DNA from: Cohnella herbarum
GTDB taxonomy: Bacteria; Bacillota; Bacilli; Paenibacillales; Paenibacillaceae
Direction: 5' to 3'
Assembly: GCF_012849095.1 (NCBI RefSeq)
Contig: NZ_CP051680.1
Location: 5,513,501-5,577,500, forward strand
Length of the DNA stretch: 64,000 nucleotides
Shown here piece by piece: positions 18,879 through 27,674 of this stretch. The notes under the pieces are model-generated. The model saw only the letters and a list, made by a program, of their open reading frames with translations. It had not been told where the DNA came from and did no database searches. How positions within the stretch are numbered: the stretch's first letter is position 1; each line of letters opens with the position of its first letter. Both the position numbers and the translations under genes were made by a program.

Positions 18879-20618
18879 CTACCCGTTGATTAATCCCCGC
18901 ATTGTAATTTCCGCTCCGCCGTCCGGATGGTTGCCGATCTCTACCTGAAGCTTGCTTCGGAACATGAGCTTGAGCCGGACGATCGTGCTGGTCAGGCCCA
19001 TGCCTCCCATTCCCAGCTTTATCGTATCGAAGTCGGAATTCAAATGCTCGAGCGCCTTCTGAACTTTGAACCGCACCTCTTCCAACCTTTCCGGGCCGAA
19101 ACCCGCTCCGTTGTCCCGGAAGCGGATTTCCCACTGTTCGCCGACAAGACGTCCCGTCGCTTCGATATGAAGCGGGTGAGGAATGCCTGCGAAGCCGTGG
19201 TTGATGGCATTTTCCGAAAGCGGCTGGATAATAAGCTTCGGCACCATCATGTGCAACATATTTTGATCGAAGTCGAAGGAGTAAGTTAGTCTATGCATGT
19301 AACGCGTCTTCATTAGTTCCAAATAACGCATCGAGAAGGACACTTCCGTATCCAAAGTCGTGACCGGCGAATCCGTGGAAATCGAATAGCGCATGAATTC
19401 GGACAAGCTGCGAGAAATCGTCCGTACTTGGGGGAGTTCCCCGTTCTCGGCGGACTCTTGAATGATGCCGAGCATATTAAACAGGAAATGCGGATTAATC
19501 TGCGCTTGAAGCGTATCGAACTGGGATTGCAGCTGTGTCATGCGGAACTGCACGATTTGTTCGAGGGAATGCTGCAGTCGGGAATTCATATTGCGGAAGG
19601 ACCTGTTGATCCGCTCTATCTCGTTGACCTTGTATTTGTTGTCGATATTGAGCTTCTTGTCTTCCAGATCGATAGAGTCGATCGCTTCTTTTAATTTGAC
19701 TAACGGTTGGGTAAGCAGTCTGGACAAGTAATAGTATACGAGCAGGGAGAACACGACAAGCACGAATAGAGTGGCTACAGCGAAATTGCGGAAAAGAACG
19801 AGTTCGGACAGGACGACGCGGCGAGGAACGGTCAGGGAGATCGTCAGATTCGCGGATTCGATATTTTTCCGGAAAACGTACGCGTTCCGCTGTGGCTGAG
19901 AGGCATTGCCCGCCGCGCTGTCGAAAAGCACGTGATCGCCGTCCGACAAAGCGAGGACGGCTCCCGATATCGAACGAATTTGGTCGAGAGGCAGCATGTC
20001 TCCCGCGCGAATCTGCATTTCGATGACCGCGATTTTATCCTGCCTCGGATTAAGCAATCGGCTGAAGCTGAAAACCGGCGAGGCATCGCTGCTTGCCCAT
20101 CGGTCGCGATCCGCATATCGGACAACCGTCTCTCCGGCGGATTGCCGGATTTCCTGTAATTCGGAAGAGTCAGGATAAGCCTTCGCGACGGGCATTTGAG
20201 CTTTCGGATTGGAATAGACGGCATCGCGGGAAGTAAAAATCGTAAGCCGATGAATGTCGTTGTATATAGAAGTGACGAGACCTAGCAGACTGTAGACGGC
20301 TTGCACGGATTCGATTTCGTCGAAGGAGCCCTTATCGTTTTGTAGAATTTCCAAGTGCTGAATAACGGTGCGGTTGTTCGAATCCGTACTCAAGTAAAGC
20401 TGTTTGCTGATATTGTCGAATTCCTTCAGGCTGGCGTCCAGCTTCTCGGCAACGTTTCCGACCGTCTCGTTCATCGTGTTGAGGGCGTTTTTCTCGATTC
20501 CGCGCTTGAGATAAATATAAGTGGGAACGCTTGCAAGAATGATAATCAGAACGAAGACGAGGGAATAGAAGAAGAAAAGCCTGATTTGCAACGGATTGCG
20601 TATTCTCAGTCTGACCAC
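18879..20618 (-). CDS. Sensor histidine kinase (YesM type)
   Basis: 579 residues. TM1 is at ~11-32, an extracellular sensor domain at ~33-270, TM2 at ~272-295 and a HAMP linker follows. The LytS/YesM-type phospho-acceptor region Q-I-N-P-H-F-L-F-N is near 378, and the ATPase has E-N-A-I-N-H-G-F, D-N-G-A-G-F-G and G-M-G-L. The GTG start at 20618 lies too close to its AAGGGG ribosome site; an in-frame CTG at 20607-20609 is better spaced, so the true start is uncertain by three codons. An in-frame TAA lies just upstream. It is transcribed first, followed by the response regulator. The ligand is unknown but probably a saccharide. Confidence 0.92.
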   Translation of the reverse strand: MVRLRIRNPLQIRLFFFYSLVFVLIIILASVPTYIYLKRGIEKNALNTMNETVGNVAEKLDASLKEFDNISKQLYLSTDSNNRTVIQHLEILQNDKGSFDEIESVQAVYSLLGLVTSIYNDIHRLTIFTSRDAVYSNPKAQMPVAKAYPDSSELQEIRQSAGETVVRYADRDRWASSDASPVFSFSRLLNPRQDKIAVIEMQIRAGDMLPLDQIRSISGAVLALSDGDHVLFDSAAGNASQPQRNAYVFRKNIESANLTISLTVPRRVVLSELVLFRNFAVATLFVLVVFSLLVYYYLSRLLTQPLVKLKEAIDSIDLEDKKLNIDNKYKVNEIERINRSFRNMNSRLQHSLEQIVQFRMTQLQSQFDTLQAQINPHFLFNMLGIIQESAENGELPQVRTISRSLSEFMRYSISTDSPVTTLDTEVSFSMRYLELMKTRYMHRLTYSFDFDQNMLHMMVPKLIIQPLSENAINHGFAGIPHPLHIEATGRLVGEQWEIRFRDNGAGFGPERLEEVRFKVQKALEHLNSDFDTIKLGMGGMGLTSTIVRLKLMFRSKLQVEIGNHPDGGAEITMRGLING

Positions 20619-20652
20619 CCCTTGGGTTTATTTTAGCACAAGCCCAAGGAGA

Positions 20653-20681
20653 ATTAGCCGATAGGAACGAAATATGGTCAA
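20653..20681 (-). promoter_or_regulatory. Sigma-A-like promoter of the kinase-regulator operon
   Basis: On the minus strand TTGACC (20676-20681), a 17-nt spacer and GCTAAT (20653-20658), about 35 nt before the kinase start. The -35 box abuts the upstream edge of operator copy 1, so binding there could affect expression of the kinase and regulator. Confidence 0.5.
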
Positions 20682-20682
20682 T

Positions 20683-20739
20683 AATCCAGAACGGCCGAAC
20701 AATCTTCCATATTTCCCGAGGGATCGATTATTGTATAGT
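20683..20739 (+). promoter_or_regulatory. Copy 1 of YesN-type operator-promoter module
   Basis: Half-site TCCAGA (20685-20690), then TCCATA (20706-20711), offset 21 bp, within CGGCCGAAC and ATCTTCCATAT. ATAT ends at 20712; 21 nt later comes TATAGT (20734-20739). It points toward the sugar-binding protein gene, with a ~250-nt leader if used. Confidence 0.65.
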
Positions 20740-20774
20740 ACACACAACGCTATTTTCCGGGAGGATAAGGCGGA

Positions 20775-20861
20775 CTGGACAGGATCGGAGGCAATCGGAA
20801 TGATGTTAACGGCGCATGCGCCTCGTACAACAAGATCTGGAACAAGCTGATGACGTTCTGA
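20775..20861 (+). CDS. Possible 28-residue leader peptide (weak)
   Basis: A short frame starting at CTG behind GGGAGG (20759-20764, spacer 10 nt) and ending in a W-N-K-L-M-T-F tail. It lies in the long leader that a transcript from operator copy 1 would carry. It could be a leader peptide, a remnant of a lost gene, or chance. There is no further support. Confidence 0.15.
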   Translation: MDRIGGNRNDVNGACASYNKIWNKLMTF

Positions 20862-20890
20862 CCGATCGCCCGTCCGCAAGTTTGTCCAAA

Positions 20891-20947
20891 AATCCAGACC
20901 GGCCGAACGATCCTCTATATCCCGCATGACATTCCGTTTGCAATAAT
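20891..20947 (+). promoter_or_regulatory. Copy 2 of YesN-type operator-promoter module
   Basis: Half-site TCCAGA (20893-20898) and TCTATA (20914-20919) are offset 21 bp and embedded in CCGGCCGAACGATCCTC. ATAT ends at 20920; exactly 21 nt later is AATAAT (20942-20947). A start about 7 nt further on would give a short leader to the ribosome site at 20985, so this copy is the best candidate for driving the transporter operon. Confidence 0.68.
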
Positions 20948-20996
20948 GATCATGCATACAAATGGATTGAAAATTCAGATTAATGGAGGTCATCGC

Positions 20997-22346
20997 TTGT
21001 TAAAAAGAAATGGCAAGTTAGGAATTACGCTATTGGTAACCGCTCTCATGACGTCGATTCTGGCCGCGTGCGGAGGGAACTCCAATAATGCGTCCTCGCA
21101 GGAACCCGCAGGCTCGCCTTCGGCGGGAGCGTCCGTTTCGGCAAGTCCAAGCGCTTCCCCGAGCAAGGAGCCGGTCGAAATGGTACTCGCGACTTTCAAC
21201 GCTTGGGGCGAGTCCGAAGGGCTGAAGAGCGCCATAGCCGCTTACGAGGAGTCGACAGGCAACACGGTTCGCGTCGACGTCTATCCCGACGACCAGTTCA
21301 TCAATATCTTGAAAACCAAAATGTCGACCAACGACGCGCCGGATCTGTTCATGGCTAACGCCGGCGACGGCATGATTCCCTTCTCCTTCCTCGAACCTCT
21401 TCAAGGACCGTGGGTGGACAAGACGCTCGACAGCGTGAAGCTCTTCACGGCGAAAGACGGAGTAGCGTACGAGGCCTATGCGTTCCCGCTCGGATATTTC
21501 GGCGCGATCTATAACAAGAAAGTGTTCGAGAAGGCCGGAGTCAAAGTGCCGATGATGAACTACGCGGAGTTGATGGACGGTTTGAAGAAGATTCAAGGAA
21601 CGGGAGTCACGCCGATCTTCATCCCGGGCAAGGACAGCTGGACTTACCAGATGCTGCAAGCCGTCGGCGGCGTCTACTCGGTTACCGACGAAGACGCGGC
21701 GAAGATGGCCAAGAACGAGACGAAACCTTCCGAGATGCCCGGCTTCATGCAGTTCGCCGAGCGCATGAATTCTCTCGTTCCTTATACGAACAAAGACCAT
21801 TTGTCTCTACTGATCGCGGATGGCTATCAAGGACTGCTTGACGGCAAGTACGGAATGACCGTTCTCGGCGATTGGCTGTACGACGATCTCGCCAAGCTCG
21901 ATGCCGAGAAAGTCAAGGATTTGGGTTTCATGCCGTTCACGATGGACGATTCGAAGATCAGCGCCGTCGTTAACTTGTCGGGACGCGCGCTGGGCGTGCC
22001 GCTGAACAGCAAGCATAAGCAAGAAGCGAAGGATTTGGTCAATTATTTGATGGAACCGGATCACTTCAACTTGCTGGTTAAGCCCGTACAGGGCGCGGCG
22101 CCATACAAGGACTACGATACCGAGAAGAGCGTTTGGCAGGAAGAGATGGACGGCTACATTGCCCAAACCGGGATGCCGGTCACGCTCGACGTTATCCGCC
22201 AGCGCTTCCCGACTTTCCCGCTCGGTACGGATGCGGGCAAACCGTTCCTGGATATTTTCAACGGCAAAGACATCAAGAAGGCTTTCGATGACTGGTATAC
22301 GGACTATGCGCAATATAACCGCACCGTCCAAACCCCGGGCTGGTAA
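20997..22346 (+). CDS. ABC transporter sugar-binding lipoprotein
   Basis: 449 residues from TTG 20997, chosen because GGAGG (20985-20989) lies 7 nt before it and the product then opens with a proper lipoprotein signal: LKRNGK, hydrophobic core, L-A-A-C with Cys25 as lipidated residue. An S/A/P-rich linker follows (~30-60), then a family 1 extracellular solute-binding fold (D-L-F-M-A-N-A-G-D-G, W-T-Y-Q-M-L-Q-A). It captures a sugar or oligosaccharide at the outer face of the membrane and hands it to the two permeases encoded next. It is first in the operon, directly behind operator copy 2, and is separated from the permease by a stable hairpin. The substrate cannot be read from sequence. Confidence 0.92.
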   Translation: MLKRNGKLGITLLVTALMTSILAACGGNSNNASSQEPAGSPSAGASVSASPSASPSKEPVEMVLATFNAWGESEGLKSAIAAYEESTGNTVRVDVYPDDQFINILKTKMSTNDAPDLFMANAGDGMIPFSFLEPLQGPWVDKTLDSVKLFTAKDGVAYEAYAFPLGYFGAIYNKKVFEKAGVKVPMMNYAELMDGLKKIQGTGVTPIFIPGKDSWTYQMLQAVGGVYSVTDEDAAKMAKNETKPSEMPGFMQFAERMNSLVPYTNKDHLSLLIADGYQGLLDGKYGMTVLGDWLYDDLAKLDAEKVKDLGFMPFTMDDSKISAVVNLSGRALGVPLNSKHKQEAKDLVNYLMEPDHFNLLVKPVQGAAPYKDYDTEKSVWQEEMDGYIAQTGMPVTLDVIRQRFPTFPLGTDAGKPFLDIFNGKDIKKAFDDWYTDYAQYNRTVQTPGW

Positions 22347-22367
22347 TCGGCTCTGCGGTTAAACACG

Positions 22368-22397
22368 CCGCCGCGAACCGGGAAACCGGCGCGGCGG
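22368..22397 (+). other. Intercistronic stem-loop between binding protein and permease
   Basis: CCGCCGCG (22368-22375) pairs with CGCGGCGG (22390-22397). Inside it CCGG-GAAA-CCGG forms a capped stem with a GNRA-type tetraloop. No real T-run follows. Hairpins at this place commonly protect the upstream message, giving more binding protein than permease. Confidence 0.6.
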
Positions 22398-22420
22398 TTT
22401 CATTGGAAAGGGGGTACGGC

Positions 22421-23305
22421 ATGCGATCTAAAGGAATATCCAGGCAATATACGGTGCTGTTCGTCCTTCCGGCTTTTTGCCTATTCAGTCTATTCTTCAT
22501 TTTGCCTAATTTGTCGGGACTCGTGATGGCGTTCACGAACTGGTCTTCCTACTTTCCGTTGCATCCCAAATTCAACGGCTGGCGGAACTTTCAAGACTTG
22601 TTCGAATCGCCGGTATTCGCGATTTCCGTACGAAACACGCTGATCTTCACAGCCGCCACGACCGTCGTGAAAATCGTCGTCGGTTTCGGCTTGGCGCTCA
22701 TCTTGAACAACGGCGTTAAATTCAAAAATACTTACAGAACGATTATTTTTTCGCCGTTCGTGTTTAATCCGCTCGTCATCGCTTATGTTTTCAGCGCGCT
22801 CTACCAACCGACTTTCGGACCGATCAATACGCTGCTTCGCTACGTCGGTCTCGGGTTCTTGGCTCAGAACTGGTTGACCGACACCAAGTATGCCATGACG
22901 GCTATCTGCGTAATGGATATATGGATGTCGATCGGCGCTATCGTCGTCATTTTCCTGACGGGTCTGCAGTCCGTTCCGAAGGAATACTACGAAGCCGCTA
23001 CGGTGGACGGCGCGGGCGGAATCAGCAAGTTCAGGAACATTACGTTTCCGCTTACGATCTATTCGCTGTGCATCAATACGATTCTCTGTCTCATCGGAGG
23101 CGCGAAGGTGTTCGGACAAGTTTACGGTTTGACGAACGGAGGGCCGGCTGACGCGACGCAAGTTTACGGCACGTTCATTTTCAAATCATTTTCTTCGGGC
23201 TTGTTCGGTTATTCCGCGGCGGCGGGTTTGCTGTTCACGGTCGTCATCAGTCTGGTCAGCTTTATTACTCTCGGCTTGTTCCGCAGACTGGAGGTCGATT
23301 ATTGA
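22421..23305 (+). CDS. ABC sugar transporter permease, MalF-like
   Basis: 294 residues from ATG 22421, which follows GGAAAGGGGG at a normal distance. It has six hydrophobic segments and the cytoplasmic EAA loop (Y-Y-E-A-A-x-V-D-G-A-G) through which permeases contact the ATPase. It is the UgpA/MalF-type half of a CUT1 carbohydrate importer. The operon encodes no ATPase, as is usual for Bacillales CUT1 systems that share one MsmK/MsmX-type subunit. The next gene overlaps its stop by one base. Confidence 0.92.
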   Translation: MRSKGISRQYTVLFVLPAFCLFSLFFILPNLSGLVMAFTNWSSYFPLHPKFNGWRNFQDLFESPVFAISVRNTLIFTAATTVVKIVVGFGLALILNNGVKFKNTYRTIIFSPFVFNPLVIAYVFSALYQPTFGPINTLLRYVGLGFLAQNWLTDTKYAMTAICVMDIWMSIGAIVVIFLTGLQSVPKEYYEAATVDGAGGISKFRNITFPLTIYSLCINTILCLIGGAKVFGQVYGLTNGGPADATQVYGTFIFKSFSSGLFGYSAAAGLLFTVVISLVSFITLGLFRRLEVDY

Positions 23306-24132
23306 TGAAGCGCACCTTAAAGTTCCGTTCGGCAACCGTTCTTCTGGAAGCGGTCATGGTAGTCGTCGCCTTATGTTACCTCATGCCTATCTGGATTGTC
23401 GTGGTCAACTCGCTTAAAGACACGCTCGGTGCCAATCGACTCGGTTACAGCTGGCCCGAAAGTCTCCATTTCAATAATTATGTTCAAGTATTCGAGAAGT
23501 CTAACGCGCTTCAAGGCTTGATCAACGGCGTGTTTATCGGCGTCACGGTCGTCGTTATTTCCGGATTTCTGGCTGCCATGGCGGCGTATTACATTGCTAG
23601 AAAAGGCTCGAGATTCTCCAAGTTTACTTCGCTCTATTTTCTGACGGGGATTATCGTTCCGACGGCAATCATCCCGACCTACTTCACGATGCTCGTTCTG
23701 CACCTGAATAACACGTATTTGGGTATTATCTCTATATTTATCGCGTATACGCTGCCTTTAAGCATATTCCTATATACCGGGTTTATCAGGACGATCCCGC
23801 GGGAGATCGACGAAGCGGCCATCATAGACGGCAGCCGTCCGATTCAGATGTTTTTCCGAATCGTTTTTCCTTTGCTTGCTCCGGTCACGGTTACCGTTAT
23901 CGTCTTTAACTTCATCGGCGTTTGGAACGATGTGACGACCTACCTTTACTTCGCCGGGGGAGACAAATGGCCGCTTCCTATGACGGTTTTTAAATTCTAC
24001 GGAAAGTTCAGTCAGAGATGGGACCTCTTATTCGCTGATATTATGATCGCAATCATCCCATGCCTGATTTTCTTCATTGCGGGTCAAAAATACATGGTGG
24101 CCGGCATTACCGCCGGTTCGGTTAAATCCTGA
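23305..24132 (+). CDS. ABC sugar transporter permease, MalG-like
   Basis: 275 residues from ATG 23305, which overlaps the preceding TGA (TGATG) and lies 10 nt after GGAGG. It has six membrane segments and the EAA loop I-D-E-A-A-I-I-D-G-S-R. It is the UgpE/MalG-type partner of the preceding permease. The substrate is presumably the product of the secreted glycan hydrolase or of an unseen exoenzyme. Confidence 0.92.
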   Translation: MKRTLKFRSATVLLEAVMVVVALCYLMPIWIVVVNSLKDTLGANRLGYSWPESLHFNNYVQVFEKSNALQGLINGVFIGVTVVVISGFLAAMAAYYIARKGSRFSKFTSLYFLTGIIVPTAIIPTYFTMLVLHLNNTYLGIISIFIAYTLPLSIFLYTGFIRTIPREIDEAAIIDGSRPIQMFFRIVFPLLAPVTVTVIVFNFIGVWNDVTTYLYFAGGDKWPLPMTVFKFYGKFSQRWDLLFADIMIAIIPCLIFFIAGQKYMVAGITAGSVKS

Positions 24133-24150
24133 GCGCGATGGAGGCGGACC

Positions 24151-26115
24151 ATGAACTACGCGGATAGCCGGCATGTTAAGCATTGGCACTGCCATCCTCT
24201 GATCGGGGATCCTTCGTTCGACGCGTTCTCCGAATTTGCCGGCAACCCCGTCCACGCCGGAATCGGCGTATGGGATTGGCCGGTTAACGGATATTTCTTC
24301 ATCGATCCCGTATCCGGGAATTGGTATTTTTACGTAAGCCTGTATTCGAAAGGATATGTCCATCTTGGAGTCATTACGCTTCTGCGCTCGACGGACGGAG
24401 GGGCAAGCTGGCACAACGCCGGACCCGTATTCGACGGCCGGGGGTTGGCCGATCGGTATACGCCGAAAGATGCGGCGCTCGCGACTCTCGATGCTTCCGT
24501 CGTGTACGAGGATGGAATCTATCATATGATTTACGGCTGGGGCTCGCTGAAGGAGGAGCAAGGGGGCATCGCGTATGCTTCGGCTTCCCGACCGGAAGGC
24601 CCCTTCATTAAGCATCCGCATCCGCTCCGCAACGAAACGGATCAGCCGCTGCTTAAGGGGATGTATAAGCGAACTTACGCCAGCACGCTGATTCGGCGTT
24701 CCGAAGATTGGCTGATCGTCGCCATGATGAGCATGTCGCGCAATACGGGAGGCTCCTGGTCGCTGGCGGCGCTCGTCGCCGATCGGCCCGACGGGCCGTA
24801 TGGCGATCCGGCGTTCCTTCTGTATCCGCAAAGCTTGAAGTATCATCCTGCTCCGCTTGAATTCTATCCCGCCTACGTGTACGGCGGTTACGTATATGCG
24901 CCCGCCACTTCCGTCGGCAGCAATCGTTCTTATCAGGCGTTATTTCGTGCCGAATTGGAAAAAGCGCATCTGGAAGAAGCCTGGGAGCTGTATCAAGAGG
25001 GCTCCTGCTGGCACTCTTTCACCCGCGACCATGAGCGATATGGGATATGGGGACAGACATACTCCGGACAAGTAACCGCTGACGGAATGCTTTATGCGAT
25101 GTATCCCGCGTTGAACGAGCGCGGCGAAGGGACGATCAACGCCGCTTCGCGTCCTTGGACGGAGCCGTACGCGGACCGCTTCGTGCTCTCCGCCAACAAT
25201 GCGCCTGCCGTTAGTTTCGTCCGTCAAGCCTACGAGGAATTCACGATGAGCGCCGAGATCGTCAGTACCGGGTTATTTACCGTCGTCTGGAGCTGGAATG
25301 GACCGGTCGGTTCGACGGTCATGCCGCGATGGGCGGACGGCGAGCCCGATCCGCGCATGTTCGCGGACGGTATCGGTCTTACCGTTCAAGGCGGCGCGGT
25401 TGCCTTGATTCATATCGCGAGGGACGGAACGAAGCGTATTCTAGCGACCGGGGGCGAAGACGGCGAGGCGCTTTCCGTTTGGGCCAAATCCGATCGGCAT
25501 GATTACGGCGATCGTCATCCTTTCGGAAAGCCGGCCAACTATCGCATTACCGTCGAGCAAAGGCAAGAAGGATGCAAAGCGACGGTTAACGGCATCGAGA
25601 TGGAAATCGGGCTGGCCGCCGTATCCGGACGTATCGGTATCATCGCGAGCGGGGGCGTCATCGCCGAATGTTCGCGTCTGGATATACAGGGGGAGGGGCG
25701 GGAGCATTGGGTAAACCTGCTGCCTTCGGAAGGACTGGCCGGATCGGCGCAAAGCCCGGATCGCTGGGAGGCGGAGGAGTCCGCCGATTATAAGCACGGA
25801 ATCGGCTATCTTTCGGTTGATCGCCGGGGCTTCGCGGAAGAAAGCGAGCATAGGCTCAAGTGGAACTTCCGCGGCGACGCATTCCGACTTCGGATGCCGG
25901 TGAAGGCATACGGCAGGGCAACCGCGTATTTGGACGGACGGAAGCTGGAGGAATTGGTTTTACGGCCGGAGGACGGTGCGGATACGGCTTCGCGCGTCGT
26001 GCTTGAGCGGAATGGATTAACGGACGAGCGTCATGCGCTGGTTGTGATATTGGAGGAAGGCGTTATGCGCTGTGACGGTTTCTCCTACCGGACGGGCCGG
26101 AATTCGAATAGATAG
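24151..26115 (+). CDS. Cytosolic beta-propeller glycosidase-like protein (GH43/GH117-like)
   Basis: 654 residues with no signal peptide. The first ~340 residues have repeated W-Y-F-Y-V-S-L, L-L-R-S-T-D-G-G and Y-H-M-I-Y-G-W-G strands typical of five-bladed beta-propeller glycosidases of the GH43 type. Residues ~345-520 form a jelly-roll-like module (F-T-M-S-A-E-I), and the C-terminus another beta-sandwich. The gene starts 18 nt after the permease. I infer that it trims imported oligosaccharides. The exact family and catalytic acids are not certain, and it could also be a lyase or isomerase with this fold. Confidence 0.6.
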   Translation: MNYADSRHVKHWHCHPLIGDPSFDAFSEFAGNPVHAGIGVWDWPVNGYFFIDPVSGNWYFYVSLYSKGYVHLGVITLLRSTDGGASWHNAGPVFDGRGLADRYTPKDAALATLDASVVYEDGIYHMIYGWGSLKEEQGGIAYASASRPEGPFIKHPHPLRNETDQPLLKGMYKRTYASTLIRRSEDWLIVAMMSMSRNTGGSWSLAALVADRPDGPYGDPAFLLYPQSLKYHPAPLEFYPAYVYGGYVYAPATSVGSNRSYQALFRAELEKAHLEEAWELYQEGSCWHSFTRDHERYGIWGQTYSGQVTADGMLYAMYPALNERGEGTINAASRPWTEPYADRFVLSANNAPAVSFVRQAYEEFTMSAEIVSTGLFTVVWSWNGPVGSTVMPRWADGEPDPRMFADGIGLTVQGGAVALIHIARDGTKRILATGGEDGEALSVWAKSDRHDYGDRHPFGKPANYRITVEQRQEGCKATVNGIEMEIGLAAVSGRIGIIASGGVIAECSRLDIQGEGREHWVNLLPSEGLAGSAQSPDRWEAEESADYKHGIGYLSVDRRGFAEESEHRLKWNFRGDAFRLRMPVKAYGRATAYLDGRKLEELVLRPEDGADTASRVVLERNGLTDERHALVVILEEGVMRCDGFSYRTGRNSNR

Positions 26116-26128
26116 GAGCTCATACGAG

Positions 26129-27622
26129 ATGAGAGTTATCGTGGGCGGTTTTATTCAGGAAAGCAACACGTTCAGCAAGGCAGTGCCTACCGTGGACGAT
26201 TTTCTCCGCTATTATTTCGCGGCGGACGAGAAGATGGCGGAGGATCGCTCCGCGCGCAACGAATTGAACGGATTCTATCAAGCGGCGGAAGAGGAAGGCG
26301 TAGAGCTTCTTCCGACGCTGTACACGGGAGCGGTATCTTCGGGAAGAATCGGCAGGAAGACTCTGAACGAGCTGAAAGAAATGATGTTCGGCAGAATTCG
26401 CCGATCGCTGCCTGCGGACGGCGTACTGCTAGCCTTGCACGGAGCATGGTCGGCGGAGGACGAAGACGACGTTGCCGGAGAGATTCTGGCGGATGTAAGA
26501 GAGCTGGTCGGTCCGGAAGTACCTATCGTCATTACGCTCGATTCGCACGCGAACGTTACGCGCCGGATGGTGGATATCGTCGACGCGCTGGTCGGCTATC
26601 ATACTTTTCCTCATGTGGATTATCAGGAAACGGGCTACAAAGCGGCGAAGCTTCTGTTCGACCGAATTCGAGGACGCCTGAAACCGATCATTGCTTATCG
26701 CAAAGTGCCGATGATCGTTCCCGCGGAAAGTCAACAGACTTATCGAGGTCCGATGCGGGAGCTGTGGGCGGAGGTGGAGATCGGAGAGAGCGACGGGAGC
26801 GCCATCGAGACGTCGTTGTTCGCGGTTCAACCTTGGCTCGACGTGAAGGAGATGGGTTGCTCGATCGTCGTCGTCGGCGAGGACCGGACGCGCGCGGAAG
26901 CGGAAGCCGACCGGCTAGCGTCGCTCATGTGGGACAGGCGTCGGGCATTCGATGTACGGCTATATTCGGTGCCGGAGATCGTATCGTTGTTGGCCGACGG
27001 CAAGGAAGAAGCGGGTCCGATGATCGTATCGGATTCGGCGGACAGTCCCGGAGCCGGTTCTCCCGGTGACAGCGTCCACGTGCTTCGTCAATTGCTTGAG
27101 TTGAACGCCCATAAGCGCCTTACGGCGATGCTGACGGTCGTCGACGCCGCGGCCGCGCTTCAGGCGGTTGCCGCAGGAGAGGGAAGTTCAATTCGGGTGT
27201 CGCTAGGGCACTCGGTATCGACGGATGCGGGCATTCCCCTCGAAGTTGAAGGCACGGTGACGAAGATAGGTAGCGGCAAGTTCCGGTTCGGGAACGGTTT
27301 TATCGAGAACCTCGAAGGAAACATGGGGACTTGCGCGGTTATCGCCATCGGGGGCATTTCCATCGTCGTCATGGAACGGGCGGTGTTTACCGGCGATCCG
27401 GCGCTGTATCGCAGCGTGGGATTGGAACCGCTGAAGGCGGATCTGGTCATGGTGAAGTCGGCGAATCAGTTCCGCTCGGAATACGAGAAACTATCGAACG
27501 AAATCTATATTTTAGACACTCCGGGAGCCAGTACGGCCAATCTTCTCTCGCTCGCCTTCGACCGCGTGCCGAGGCCGATCTATCCGTTCGACGAGATGGA
27601 CGATTGGCGGATTCGCAGGTAG
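26129..27622 (+). CDS. M81 family metallopeptidase, MlrC-like
   Basis: 497 residues from ATG 26129, chosen because AGGAG (26114-26118) precedes it by 10 nt and the product then opens with R-V-I-V-G-G-F-I-Q-E-S-N-T-F, the typical MlrC beginning. Metal-ligand-like motifs: L-H-G-A-W (~105), T-L-D-S-H-A-N (~140) and Y-H-T-F-P-H-V-D-Y-Q-E-T-G (~160). The C-terminal half matches the MlrC C-terminal domain (D-S-A-D-S-P-G-A-G-S-P-G-D-S). Founding members linearise or degrade microcystin, but many homologues lie in sugar or amide catabolic operons with unproven activity. It probably hydrolyses an amide or lactone-like bond here; the actual substrate is unknown. Confidence 0.85.
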   Translation: MRVIVGGFIQESNTFSKAVPTVDDFLRYYFAADEKMAEDRSARNELNGFYQAAEEEGVELLPTLYTGAVSSGRIGRKTLNELKEMMFGRIRRSLPADGVLLALHGAWSAEDEDDVAGEILADVRELVGPEVPIVITLDSHANVTRRMVDIVDALVGYHTFPHVDYQETGYKAAKLLFDRIRGRLKPIIAYRKVPMIVPAESQQTYRGPMRELWAEVEIGESDGSAIETSLFAVQPWLDVKEMGCSIVVVGEDRTRAEAEADRLASLMWDRRRAFDVRLYSVPEIVSLLADGKEEAGPMIVSDSADSPGAGSPGDSVHVLRQLLELNAHKRLTAMLTVVDAAAALQAVAAGEGSSIRVSLGHSVSTDAGIPLEVEGTVTKIGSGKFRFGNGFIENLEGNMGTCAVIAIGGISIVVMERAVFTGDPALYRSVGLEPLKADLVMVKSANQFRSEYEKLSNEIYILDTPGASTANLLSLAFDRVPRPIYPFDEMDDWRIRR

Positions 27623-27674
27623 AACGAGGCGGCAATAGGAGCGAATCTAACAACGGGAAGAGGGTTCGGCATTT

